This document shows, one piece after another, positions 18,587 to 27,900 of a stretch of DNA of 64,000 nucleotides. The stretch is from Chthonomonas calidirosea (lineage in GTDB: Bacteria; Armatimonadota; Fimbriimonadia; Fimbriimonadales; Fimbriimonadaceae). Below the pieces are notes generated by a model. It was not told the DNA's origin. It searched no databases and was given only the letters and a program-made list of their open reading frames with translations. Location: contig CAMCWC010000015.1 in NCBI GenBank assembly GCA_945882415.1, positions 23,302 through 87,301 of the forward strand, given 5' to 3'. Positions within the stretch are counted from its first letter, which is position 1. Every line of letters starts with the position of its first letter. A program made the position numbers and the translations under genes.

Positions 18587-18853
18587 ATGAAGAAGCTTTC
18601 AATGACGAAAGGTTCAATCGCTCTTCGCTGGTCGCCGCAGGCAGAATCATTCTCCGCGACTCCCGGTGAATCGATGAAATACTTGCTCCTCCTCAATGGA
18701 GTAGCCGGGCTTCATCGCGACCGCTCCGAAACCACCGCCGTTTGCATGCCCGAAGGGTGCGGACCAAAATGGCTTCTCGACTCCCTCGCTCAGTCGAATC
18801 CGGAAGTCCTTCCGGGCGAAGACGGCCCCATTGCTTTAGTCCTTGTTCTCTAA
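18587..18853 (+). CDS. Small hypothetical protein
   Basis: 88 aa from ATG 18587, which has GGAA six bases upstream; an earlier in-frame ATG at 18548 is less likely. It has no membrane segment and no motif I recognise, apart from a Cys pair in VCMPEGCGPKW and a hydrophobic C-terminal end (GPIALVLVL). It is divergent from the aldolase and overlaps the 3' end of lpxC by 18 nt. The codon pattern looks coding, but it could be spurious. Confidence 0.45.
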   Translation: MKKLSMTKGSIALRWSPQAESFSATPGESMKYLLLLNGVAGLHRDRSETTAVCMPEGCGPKWLLDSLAQSNPEVLPGEDGPIALVLVL

Positions 18854-19642
18854 GGCGCGACGTATCATCGATGCAGCACTAATATTTGTCCGGTGGCCGC
18901 TTTTTTCGGCCACCAAATTCAAAAATCGAATCGGCACCCCACTCAAGTACAAATCGCCGATGAGATCCAGCAACTTGTGCCGCGCGGGTTCATCCGGGAA
19001 TCGAGCTTCGTTCTTATAGCCGTCCGGACCAAGAATCAGAACCGAGTTTTCATCTAGCCCTAACCCTAATCCGGCAGCGATGATCTTGGGAACCTCTTCA
19101 AAGAACGCGAAGGTTCGCGCCGAGGCTAACTGCTCCCGATAACTTTCCGATGTTGCCCGAAACTCAAAGGACTGAGCATTAGGCCATCGATCGCCCGTGT
19201 TGTAGTCGTACCGCCAGTGGCCGTTGCCATCCGAGATGGCGATCTTGATCGGGTCTTCGTGAACGAATAGGCGTCGAAAGAGGGGCGGCAACTCCGCAAT
19301 CCCAAGGTCCGTGGTCCCGGCCGATTCCAGGGCGTCGAAGAACGGCAACGCGCTACCATCCATTCCCGGCACTTCAGGCGCATTGAGCTCAACCTCGGCA
19401 TCGGTGATCTCCAAACCCGCAAGGGCGCTCATCACATGCTCGATCGTGCAGACCGTTCCAAGTTTGGTCGACCGAGTGGTTTCGGTGACGTTTTCTGGTC
19501 GCGCCGCAAACCGATCGGTTCCATAGCGGAAGGCAATTCCCTCTGCGCCTGGGTGAACGGTCATCTTTACCGGAGCGGCGGAGTGCAGTCCGATACCCTC
19601 GAAAGAAACGGAGTTTGCGAGCGTCTTGCGTTGGTACGTCAT
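18836..19642 (-). CDS. lpxC: UDP-3-O-acyl-N-acetylglucosamine deacetylase LpxC
   Basis: 268 aa, a zinc hydrolase that commits UDP-acyl-GlcNAc to lipid A synthesis. Catalytic and zinc residues are seen in TIEHVMSALAG (Glu68, His69), RHKLLDLIGDLYLSG (His222, Asp226) and KSGHRTN (His250). The N-terminal block is TLANSVSFEGIGLHS, and PEVPGMDGSALPF is also typical. I place the start at ATG 19642, overlapping the lpxD stop (ATGA), rather than at the longer open frame to 19852, which is lpxD in another frame. At 268 residues it is somewhat shorter than the usual 300. Last gene of the envelope operon. Confidence 0.95.
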   Translation of the reverse strand: MTYQRKTLANSVSFEGIGLHSAAPVKMTVHPGAEGIAFRYGTDRFAARPENVTETTRSTKLGTVCTIEHVMSALAGLEITDAEVELNAPEVPGMDGSALPFFDALESAGTTDLGIAELPPLFRRLFVHEDPIKIAISDGNGHWRYDYNTGDRWPNAQSFEFRATSESYREQLASARTFAFFEEVPKIIAAGLGLGLDENSVLILGPDGYKNEARFPDEPARHKLLDLIGDLYLSGVPIRFLNLVAEKSGHRTNISAASMIRRALENKD

Positions 19643-20670
19643 TTTTCTGAGTCCTGCTTCTTTTCGATTTGCCGAAGCCGTTTCCAAATTTCGGGGAGGC
19701 GGCCATAGAGGGCCATCGAGCGCTTTTCCGTATCCATCGGCCGAGTGGGATAGCCGAGGTAGTAGCCAGGCTCGGTGATATCCGAGATCACGGCAGCGCG
19801 ACCGCCGAGAGTGACTCGGCTGGTGATTGAGACATGGTGCGCGACACCACACTGCCCCGCCATCACAACGCCATCGCCAATCTGAGCGCTCCCACTGATT
19901 CCGGTTTGAGCGGCGATCAAAACATGCTTGCCGACTTGCACGTTGTGTCCAACCTGCACCAAGTTATCGAGCTTTGTCCCTGCCCCAATTCGAGTTGTTC
20001 CGGCAGTCGCCCGGTCCACGGTAGTGCATGCCCCAATCTCGGCGAGTTCTCCCACTTCGACGGCACCCACTTGCGGCACCTTTGCGTGCTTGGTACCGTC
20101 CCAGGTGTAGCCAAATCCGTCGGCTCCGAGCACGGCGTGGGGATGGACAATCGCGCCGGCCCGCAAGGTGACACTCTGCATCAGGACGGCATGGGGGTAC
20201 ACAACCACACTTCGCTCTATGTGGCAATTGGGGCCGACATAGGAAAACGGATAGATCACGGCTCCTGCTTCGATGACGGTTCCTCCTTCGATCACGACAA
20301 AGGCACCAATCGCGGCTTCAGAAGACACCGTTGCCGTCGGTGAGACCTGCGCAGTTGGATGAATGCCAACCGCTACGGGGTGCGGATCGATGCAGAAGTG
20401 GAGCAGCTTGCCGAAGGCCGCACGGGGCGATTCGACTACGACCAAAGAAATCCCTTCGGCCACGACTCCGGTCGGTACCAGGGCCACGCCGATTCCATTC
20501 GCTACAACCTGCGAAAGATACTCCGCGTTCTCCGCAAAGACCACGGTATCGGGAGTGGCGTCGAATAGCGTGCCCGGCCGGCTCACCTTTCGGGTCGAGT
20601 CTCCAACAATCGAACCGCCCACAAACGCGGCAAGGTCCGCTACCGTCCAAGCTTCTGGGAATTTCGCCAT
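19639..20670 (-). CDS. lpxD: UDP-3-O-acylglucosamine N-acyltransferase LpxD
   Basis: 343 aa: an N-terminal uridine-binding domain (1-100) and a left-handed beta-helix built from hexapeptide repeats (about 103-320). The catalytic His is in VQVGHNVQVGKH, and the acyl-chain and lid regions follow (GYYLGYPTRP). It adds the second 3-hydroxyacyl chain in lipid A synthesis after LpxC. It overlaps the preceding lipoprotein gene by 31 nt and lpxC by 4 nt. fabZ and lpxA, the usual next genes in Proteobacteria, are absent; lpxC takes their place. Confidence 0.95.
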   Translation of the reverse strand: MAKFPEAWTVADLAAFVGGSIVGDSTRKVSRPGTLFDATPDTVVFAENAEYLSQVVANGIGVALVPTGVVAEGISLVVVESPRAAFGKLLHFCIDPHPVAVGIHPTAQVSPTATVSSEAAIGAFVVIEGGTVIEAGAVIYPFSYVGPNCHIERSVVVYPHAVLMQSVTLRAGAIVHPHAVLGADGFGYTWDGTKHAKVPQVGAVEVGELAEIGACTTVDRATAGTTRIGAGTKLDNLVQVGHNVQVGKHVLIAAQTGISGSAQIGDGVVMAGQCGVAHHVSITSRVTLGGRAAVISDITEPGYYLGYPTRPMDTEKRSMALYGRLPEIWKRLRQIEKKQDSEK

Positions 20671-21674
20671 GCTATAAATTCTGCCGTCTTATCTACGGCA
20701 CCTTTCTTCAATTCAAATCCATTGAGCCCGACCCAAATGCGAAGATCGCTCTCCACAAGCGATTGCGTCAGTTGGGGTTCGGAGAGCTCCGGCGATGAAG
20801 GTACCTTGGGCACCTCAGCCAGCGGTTTTCCACCCGGAATCGTCACCGACTCTGCCGCGACGGGCCTCAGTTTGATCACCTGACCTCGCGCAAGGTCAAG
20901 TTGAAAGTCTTTCGTGGCGTCCGCGACCTGCTTGTTCGCCTCGGCATTTGCCTGCGCGTCTAGCTCGTTCTTCCGCAATTCAATCGCAAGAAGAATCTGG
21001 GTCCGACGCTGGGCGAGAGCGTCTAGGCGAAGAATCGACATGTTCTCGATCCTCGCCTTGAACTCAGCATCAATGCGGGCGAGGTCCTTGCGAAGCTGCA
21101 GGGCTTCGTCTTCCCGCAGTTGAGGAACCGGTCGGAGCGGCGTAGGCGAAGGGGTGTTTTGCGGGTTCGGATCGGGCCAACCGGCAAGGAACGCTAGACG
21201 CGATACTTTTGGAAGCCTTTCTGCCCCGACTTTCTCCAGTTCCGCCCGAATGCTCTCGCTCAATTCTGTCAGCGAAGACTCCTCAAGATCACCAAACTGC
21301 CGTTGGAGCTCGACTTCGTACCGCTTGACATCACGAGCGTATAGCTTTCGAAGTTGCTTCTCCAAACGCACGCGGATCGATTCTTGGAGCTTACGGACTG
21401 ATTCACGCAGCTCCTCGGCGTTCTGTGGACGCGTCATGATCTCTCGTGCGGGCAATGCGGGCAAGACGGCAGTAATCCCGGGCAAGGGTTTTGGCGCGCG
21501 AGGCAGGGACGGTTCTTTCTGGGCAGGTGGAAGTGATTGCTGGACCACCTGGCTAACGTTCACGCTCACCGCCAGTTTCGCCACGGGCGAGCCACAGCCG
21601 GCACAAATCAGGAGCGCAAGGAACGCGCTACTTCTTGGCGTCCATTGCTTTAAGCGCGGCATCCGTGAGGTCAT
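20640..21674 (-). CDS. Putative OmpH-like envelope lipoprotein
   Basis: 344 aa from ATG 21674. The signal SAFLALLICAGC ends in a lipobox, so the mature protein is probably lipidated. A Pro-rich linker (about 45-75) precedes a long Glu/Arg/Gln-rich helical segment (about 80-270) resembling the tentacle helices of Skp/OmpH. It ends with a short hydrophobic block (SDLRIWVGLNGF). Family membership is inferred from composition and from its place right after two ompH genes. It overlaps the preceding ompH gene by 47 nt and lpxD by 31 nt. A later ATG at 21662 would also keep the lipobox. Confidence 0.65.
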   Translation of the reverse strand: MTSRMPRLKQWTPRSSAFLALLICAGCGSPVAKLAVSVNVSQVVQQSLPPAQKEPSLPRAPKPLPGITAVLPALPAREIMTRPQNAEELRESVRKLQESIRVRLEKQLRKLYARDVKRYEVELQRQFGDLEESSLTELSESIRAELEKVGAERLPKVSRLAFLAGWPDPNPQNTPSPTPLRPVPQLREDEALQLRKDLARIDAEFKARIENMSILRLDALAQRRTQILLAIELRKNELDAQANAEANKQVADATKDFQLDLARGQVIKLRPVAAESVTIPGGKPLAEVPKVPSSPELSEPQLTQSLVESDLRIWVGLNGFELKKGAVDKTAEFIAWRNSQKLGR

Positions 21675-22305
21675 TTGCTCCGAAAGGTGCGATCCCAATT
21701 TCAAAAACAACGTTATAACCTTCCGCCTTTGCAACTTCCTGAACCGACGTGCGAGCGCGTTCAAGGCCCTTAACCTTTTGGTCCGAAGCCCAGCCCTGAA
21801 TCTCGTTGGTGAACTGCTTCAACAATCGATCCGCGAATTCGCTCATCGCTTGGCTTCGCCGCGCGTAGTCTTCCAGCAGCGTCCGCTCTTCGGCGGTAAG
21901 CCCCGCGGCTTTAGTGGAGAGTTCGGCCCACTTTTTGTTGGCGGTGATGACTTCCGCTTTGATCCGCTCAAGCTCCGCCTTCTCTTCATTGGTTGGGTTG
22001 GTCTTGATCGTGAGATCTCGAAGCCGCTGAGCCTGCTCGGTTGTGAGCACACGGTTGGTATCGATGAACTCGAGTAACCCTTCTCGCGATGCCTGCATCT
22101 GCCGGAACATCGTCTGGGTTTCTTTCCCGTAGCTACTGTTTTCTACGACCTTGGCAATGTCCACCACGCCGAACTTCATCGAGGGCGTTTGAAATCCGCT
22201 CGCAAAGGTGACGGCAGCGAATGCCGCCGCCACGACCCAACCCATTTGGGCAAGGGCGCCCTGCAAGGCTCGGCGGCGACGGGGGGTTCGGCGTGGATGA
22301 TCCAT
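21628..22305 (-). CDS. OmpH/Skp-family periplasmic chaperone, copy 2
   Basis: 225 aa. An Arg-rich N terminus and one hydrophobic signal segment (about 18-37) precede the OmpH start motif KFGVVDIAKVVENSSYGK. A long coiled-coil (about 70-180) follows, then the closing element of the family, YNVVFEIGIAPFGANDLTDAAL. Skp-type trimers hold unfolded outer-membrane proteins for BamA. It is 17 nt downstream of its paralogue; the two share the last 30 residues closely (ANDLT-EALKA-NAKK pattern), pointing to tandem duplication. Confidence 0.85.
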   Translation of the reverse strand: MDHPRRTPRRRRALQGALAQMGWVVAAAFAAVTFASGFQTPSMKFGVVDIAKVVENSSYGKETQTMFRQMQASREGLLEFIDTNRVLTTEQAQRLRDLTIKTNPTNEEKAELERIKAEVITANKKWAELSTKAAGLTAEERTLLEDYARRSQAMSEFADRLLKQFTNEIQGWASDQKVKGLERARTSVQEVAKAEGYNVVFEIGIAPFGANDLTDAALKAMDAKK

Positions 22306-22322
22306 TACGGTTTTTGGGTCGA

Positions 22323-22961
22323 TTACTTCTTGGCGTTGATGGCTTTGAGCGCTTCTGGCGTCAAGTCATTTGCAGCGTAAGGTGCGGTTTCGTCGGAGAA
22401 GACGATGCTGTATCCCTGCTTTTGCGAGATCTCGCTAATGGCCGCTTTGACTTTCAACAACGTATCTGCGCGCATCTTGCTCTGCCGATCCGTGATTTCG
22501 CGGCTGAACTCCTGCTGGGTTAAGCCCAAGTATCGCTCGTTTTCTTGAACGTTTCGTTGGTAAGTAGCAAGCTGCGTCTTCTCGGCGTCGGTTGCGTTTG
22601 GCTTCGTTTGAAGTTCTCGATACTTCTGATCTGCGGTGACGCCGGCTTTTCGAAGTCGCTCGAGTTCCGCCTTATCGGCATCCGTCTGCGGAAGTTTGAG
22701 GCTCAGCTCTCGGAACTTCTTCAGGTCTGCGGTTGCCAGCATCGGATAGGTCGCGAGGAAGTTGAACGTGTTCTCGCGAGCGGTACCGAATTCACGGATT
22801 TCGACATCCAGCTTTTGCCGGATTTCGCTGTCATCAAATACTTTGGCGACGTTGACCGTACCGAGCTTCAGGGCCTTCTCTTGAAAGCCCGTGCTCACGA
22901 CGAAGATGAGAGACATTGCGAGAGCGCCCGAAACCGCCCAGCCTAAATTTTCTTTGTTCAT
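22323..22961 (-). CDS. OmpH/Skp-family periplasmic chaperone, copy 1
   Basis: 212 aa with a signal segment (about 7-27), the motif KLGTVNVAKVFDDSEIRQ, a charged helical body and the ending YSIVFSDETAPYAANDLTPEAL. It is directly downstream of bamA (23 nt), the classic bamA-skp order, and upstream of its own paralogue. Expected to escort outer-membrane proteins through the periplasm. Confidence 0.88.
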   Translation of the reverse strand: MNKENLGWAVSGALAMSLIFVVSTGFQEKALKLGTVNVAKVFDDSEIRQKLDVEIREFGTARENTFNFLATYPMLATADLKKFRELSLKLPQTDADKAELERLRKAGVTADQKYRELQTKPNATDAEKTQLATYQRNVQENERYLGLTQQEFSREITDRQSKMRADTLLKVKAAISEISQKQGYSIVFSDETAPYAANDLTPEALKAINAKK

Positions 22962-22984
22962 GTTTTTCCTTTATGAAGCCTTGG

Positions 22985-24772
22985 TTAGAAGGACGTTCCG
23001 ATCAAGAAGTGAGTACGGCTCTGACCATCCTCATTGAAGCCAAAGTCGATTCGAATAGGTCCAAGCGGAGTTCGGAACGCAAGGCCCAAACCGTAGCCGA
23101 GGTGCATCTTGAACTTGTTTGACTGGCTGAAGTTGTTGATGGCACCGTAGCCACCCCAAGCTCCACCGTAGTCCGCAAATCCAATGATGTTGAACGAGCG
23201 CTGAACCGGGTACCGATACTCTAGGTTCGTTACCAACTGCTGTCGGCCCCAGAATCGATCTTCATCGTAACCACGGATCGAGTTTGCGCCACCCGCAAAG
23301 TACTGCTCGAAGAACGGGACAGTTCCCGAAATCGTGCCGTAGCGAGCTCGGAAGGCCAAAACTCGTCGTGGGGCATCTGGATCGTTTCGGCCACGCGCCG
23401 GTTGGTTTGTGAAGTAGCGCCGGTATTCGATGGCCGACTTGGTAAACGAACTGTTCCCAAGCAAGCTGGTATCGGTGATCGCGCCGCCAATGCGGTCGAT
23501 TCGAGTGAGACCAGGCTCAAACTCGAGTCGAAGGAAGTCGCCCCGCGAAGGATCAACCACCAAGTCTCGCTTGTCCGAAGTCAGCGCAAACGCGATGGTG
23601 CTAACGGTGCCGTCCTGTTGGATAAAGCCCGTTCCGGTGGACGTCGAACCATTAAAGGTCTTCGTGGATTCGTAGCGGCCACTGATTCCAAAGGTGAGAT
23701 CTTCCTTGATCGGCCTGGCTAGAGCCAGGGTTCCACCAGCACGTCGCTCAAAGACCGAGTTGTCGGTAGTCGGCGTGTTGCTGTTGAAGAAGTTGTTGAA
23801 TCGGTAAATAACGCGGCTGTACACCGAAACCGAAACGGTGGTGTCTTTGTCGTCATAAAACGGATTGATGTACTCGAGTCCAACGCTGGCACCGCCGCCT
23901 TGCGTTGTCTGGAGATAATCCAAGGTGACGCCCTGGCCGGTTCCGCCGAGGTTGTTTTCAGAAAGTCGAACAACACCGGCAAGGGAGTTCTGCGGGTCGA
24001 GCTGAAGACCAACGTCAAATCGCCCCGTTCGTCCTTCCTTGACTTCGACCGTTAGGTCAACCTTACCGACCTCTCGATCTGGGTCTTCGATGCTTCGTAT
24101 CGTGCCGGGTTCAAACCAGCCCGAGCCGGCGACTCGCCGCAGATCTTTGCCCCAGCGCTCGCCATTAAATGCGTTTCCAGAGCGGGTCTTGATAAGGCGC
24201 TTAAACACCCAGTCCTTCGTTCGAACGTTTCCTTGGACCGAGATCGTGCCGACTTTGATTTCGCTGATCGCAAGGTTGATCGTGCCGGTGCTGCCTTCGA
24301 GAGGAGTGAAGTCGAGAACCTGGGCGAAATAGGATTTGTCGGCGTACAGCTTTTCAATCGCGCGGATGCTTGGCGCAAGGGCGTTGGCATTGAAAACGTC
24401 GCCTGGCTTCAAGCTGACAACCGCGAGAATCTGTTCGGTGGTGACAACCGTGTTTCCGGTGACGCGAATTTCCTTGATCTCTGGAAACTCAACGAGGTCT
24501 ACCGTAACGGAGTATTGGCCGCTTTCCAGCGGGGTGGCCCGAACGCTTACCGCGGAGAAAAAGCCTAGGTCTTCTAGAGCTTTCTTATCGCGATCCAAGT
24601 TCTCTTGGATGTATGGCTGTCCTACCTTTGTCCGAATGATGCCGCTGATGGTCTCAACGGTTACGCGCTTGTTGCCGCGAATGAAAACTTCCTTGATGTT
24701 GGTCGCTTCCTGGGCAATCGCCGCGGCGGAAGTGAGAAATAACAAGGCAAATGCCGCTAGATTTTTGGTCAA
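22985..24772 (-). CDS. bamA: Outer-membrane protein assembly factor BamA (Omp85), three POTRA domains
   Basis: 595 aa from TTG 24772, which has GGAGGAG directly upstream and gives a clean signal peptide (TKNLAAFALLFLTSAAAIAQ). The longer open frame to 24859 lacks a signal. I count three POTRA repeats (about 22-95, 96-170, 171-247), each with a 'V-GN-' strand, then a 16-strand-type barrel (about 250-595). The barrel carries the lid motif SIRGYDEDRF, equivalent to VRGY/F in Omp85, and ends in aromatic Phe. It inserts barrel proteins into the outer membrane. Three POTRAs is fewer than the five of Proteobacteria. Confidence 0.94.
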   Translation of the reverse strand: MTKNLAAFALLFLTSAAAIAQEATNIKEVFIRGNKRVTVETISGIIRTKVGQPYIQENLDRDKKALEDLGFFSAVSVRATPLESGQYSVTVDLVEFPEIKEIRVTGNTVVTTEQILAVVSLKPGDVFNANALAPSIRAIEKLYADKSYFAQVLDFTPLEGSTGTINLAISEIKVGTISVQGNVRTKDWVFKRLIKTRSGNAFNGERWGKDLRRVAGSGWFEPGTIRSIEDPDREVGKVDLTVEVKEGRTGRFDVGLQLDPQNSLAGVVRLSENNLGGTGQGVTLDYLQTTQGGGASVGLEYINPFYDDKDTTVSVSVYSRVIYRFNNFFNSNTPTTDNSVFERRAGGTLALARPIKEDLTFGISGRYESTKTFNGSTSTGTGFIQQDGTVSTIAFALTSDKRDLVVDPSRGDFLRLEFEPGLTRIDRIGGAITDTSLLGNSSFTKSAIEYRRYFTNQPARGRNDPDAPRRVLAFRARYGTISGTVPFFEQYFAGGANSIRGYDEDRFWGRQQLVTNLEYRYPVQRSFNIIGFADYGGAWGGYGAINNFSQSNKFKMHLGYGLGLAFRTPLGPIRIDFGFNEDGQSRTHFLIGTSF

Positions 24773-24911
24773 TGCTCCTCCAACTGGTCCTTCAAACAAT
24801 GCAAAGGTGAATGCAGACTTTACCCGTGATGCTTCGGTAGACCCGACCGATTGAAGCAAACGTGCTCAGCTTCACTGCGTTACGCAAGGGCCCAGCCACA
24901 GATTCAGTTCT

Positions 24912-27900
24912 TCAGAATCTCACCGAATAGTTCAGACCCACTTTGAAGGGCCGGATCTCATCCTGTCCGACAAAGAACGAGATTCTCGACAGCCAGCCTT
25001 TCAACTTTCGCGGTCGGTAATCCAGCCTAAATTCGTATCTGACCGGGAAGCCCGGGAGTGGTTCTCCAATTTGCCTTCGCCCCTGGAAAATGAAATCTCT
25101 CCCAAGATTCTTGGCAAAGAGGATCGTGCCTTTTTCGAAGTTGTTGTAATCGAGACTAAGGTAGTCGAGGCCGAGGCTTCGGGCGAGTGGGCTCGTGATC
25201 TGCTCGAACACGAGCGGAACCGCGATTCCCACCAAGGCGGACCGTAGTCGCTCCTCGGCAAGGTCTCGTTCGCCAGTGTTTCCGAGGCTCTCGATGACGT
25301 CGGTACGACCAAGCAGGGCGATGATTTGGTTCTGGCTTAGGCCAGCCGGATCGGAGGAAGCCGCGAAGCTCAAGCCGCCCTCTTTCAGCAAGTCTCCCGT
25401 GACCGCGATCGTGACGTCGTACCGTTCTGGGTTCTGCGTAACGACCGCCGTGGTGACCGCAGTTCGGCCTTCGAGTTCGACCTGCATTGTCGTGACTGGG
25501 TTTCGCGCATTGCCGTCGTACTCGATCGCAACCGTTCCGCCTTGGTCTAAACGGATCTTTGCACCCGGAAGCTGGAAGGAGCCACGTTCGACGAAAATCT
25601 CGCTCGTTAAGCGTGGGGTCACTAACGATCCGTTCAGGTTTGCATCGCCGTAAAGGTACAAATCCGCCGTCGCCGCACGAAGCCGCGAGAACTCGGCAAG
25701 GGAGATGTCGATGGCAAACCTTGGATTAACCAGTGGTGGTGCCGTGGACGCCGACTGGGCCTCAATCTCCGGCACAACGATGTCTCCGTTGCGAACGGTG
25801 ACGTTTCCGGCCAGCAATGGCGACGCGAGATTGCCGCTTACGTTGATCGTGCCGGTCACCGTAGCATCAACCGCGCCTCCCTTCAAAGTCTGCTTGTGCC
25901 GAACGTTGCGAGCCTCCAATTTTCCAGTCACGGAACTTTGCAAGATTCTCTCCAGGCCACCTTCCGAGAAGGCATCTGCCATCCGCTCCAAGCTTCCGAT
26001 CGGGGACATCAGTTCGAGCTTCACGTCCCCACCTTGGGCGACCATGAAGTCGGCGTTGGTAGAAATCTCGCGCCCGTCTAGTCGAACAGCAAAGTTGGCG
26101 TTCTTCAGTCCGTTATCCACGTTCCTTAGCGAAATGTTCTCGGCTTGAACGTTTACGCCCCCCGTGTATTGCAAGTCGTTTAGGGTTCCAGCCGCGCTGA
26201 TTTGCCCCGAAACGAAGCCAATTGTTTTTTCCGGATCGATCTGCGCGCTGAACTCGCTGATTTCCGAAAGTGGACGTCGGCTTAGGTTGACGGTGGCCGT
26301 GATTTGCTGATCCGTGGGAACTTGGGCCGGGAAACTAAACGGAACGTTGGCCGCAATCGAGCCTTGGAATCCTCGGTATTTGAACACTCCGGCAGCTTGA
26401 ATACCTCCGGTTTTTCCGTCGCCATTCGTGACGTTCACTTGGTCGAGCGACAAGATCAAGCTGGCATCTGGCCGTTTCGGATCGGCGAGCAAGCCCTGGG
26501 TTTCTAACGACGCCTGAACGCTCGGATCCTTGACCGTGCCCGACACCGCGAACGGAATGGTAAAGCTTCCAGATCGGCCCTCTAGCGCTGGCAAGTAGGG
26601 GCTGAGCTCTTTGATCTGGATCTCGGTAAGTTCACCGTCCACTGAAATGGCGCCGTTCTCGACGACCGTTCCCTGCGCGCTCACTTGTCCCGTTGGGCCC
26701 TTTACGGTGAACGATTTCACCGTGGCGACTCGATTTTCCCAGCCGCCGGAAAGCTTGATTTCTCCGATCGCCGTCGGGCCGAGCGCGACCTGATTCGCTT
26801 CGAGCGAGTCGACGAAAATGGATGGCTTTTCGACCGTTCCGTAGCCTCTCACCGCGAAGCTCGCGGCGCCCTTGATGTCGTTTAGCTGTCGGCGCGTTTC
26901 GTATGGAACGTCCTTTAGATACCGGCCGGATGCCTGAACAAAGTCTTCTAGCAGGAAGCCGTTCACGTTTAAGTTGGCGGTGAACTGCTTACTCTCGATG
27001 TCGTAAGCGTCGACGTTGGCTTCGATAAAGCGATCCAATTGTCCGAGCGCGAGGTCGCCCTTGACCACGCCGTCGACAATGCTTGCGTTGATATCTCCAG
27101 CGCCGATCGGTGTTCCATTGAAGACGAATTCCTGTACGGCACCTTTAAGGTTTGCCGTGGTGAGTTGCCCATCGGCGATCTTGGCGTTTGCCGTGCCCGC
27201 GAACGTTCCGCTGGCATCTAGAATGTCCACCGTTTCGGTAGAGATGTCTTTGAGCGAGATGTTCGAAGCCGAGGCGGTCGCAGAACCGAGGCGCGTGTTC
27301 AGGTCGTAGTTGCCGTCCACCTGGACTTTTCCGCCGAAGACCGTGGCATTAAGTCCGAAGAGCGAGAGCTTTGAGTTAGCGAGGGTTACGAGGCCACGAA
27401 TGTCGTTTGCGCGGACATCGGCAACGACGACGTTCTCTCCGCTGACTTCCGCCGTCATGGTCGGCTTTTGCAGCGTGCCACCAATCGTGATCATGGGTGC
27501 ATCAATTCGGCCGATGGCCTCTTCGCCCAAGACATCGGCCAATTGGAGTCGCGCGATGGCACCGGAACCACTGATTCCGCCGGTACGGACGGAGTAGCGC
27601 ATCATCCCGCTGACTTCGGTCGGGCCGCGAACGGCCTGCAAGTTGGTGAGGAACCAATCGTCGCGATTGCCTGAAAAGGTCGATTTGACGAGGGGCACGG
27701 TCAGGTTGGCAAATTCGGTGCCATACGCCTCGGCAATCCCCCGCACCAGCGGCTGTGTTGTGGTGCCCTTGACCGTTCCCACCGCACTTACCGTGCCTTT
27801 CACGTCGCGAGAGAACTGCCCGATATCGAAGGCAAGGGCAGAAAATTGGAGATCCAGGGGCCCGTTTGGTGCGGCTTCCCCGGTTACGGTGAGCAACGAT

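Noticed and set aside
19643..19852. N-terminal extension of LpxC
   Set aside because: It overlaps lpxD coding DNA in another frame; LpxC homology begins at ATG 19642, which overlaps the lpxD stop in ATGA.
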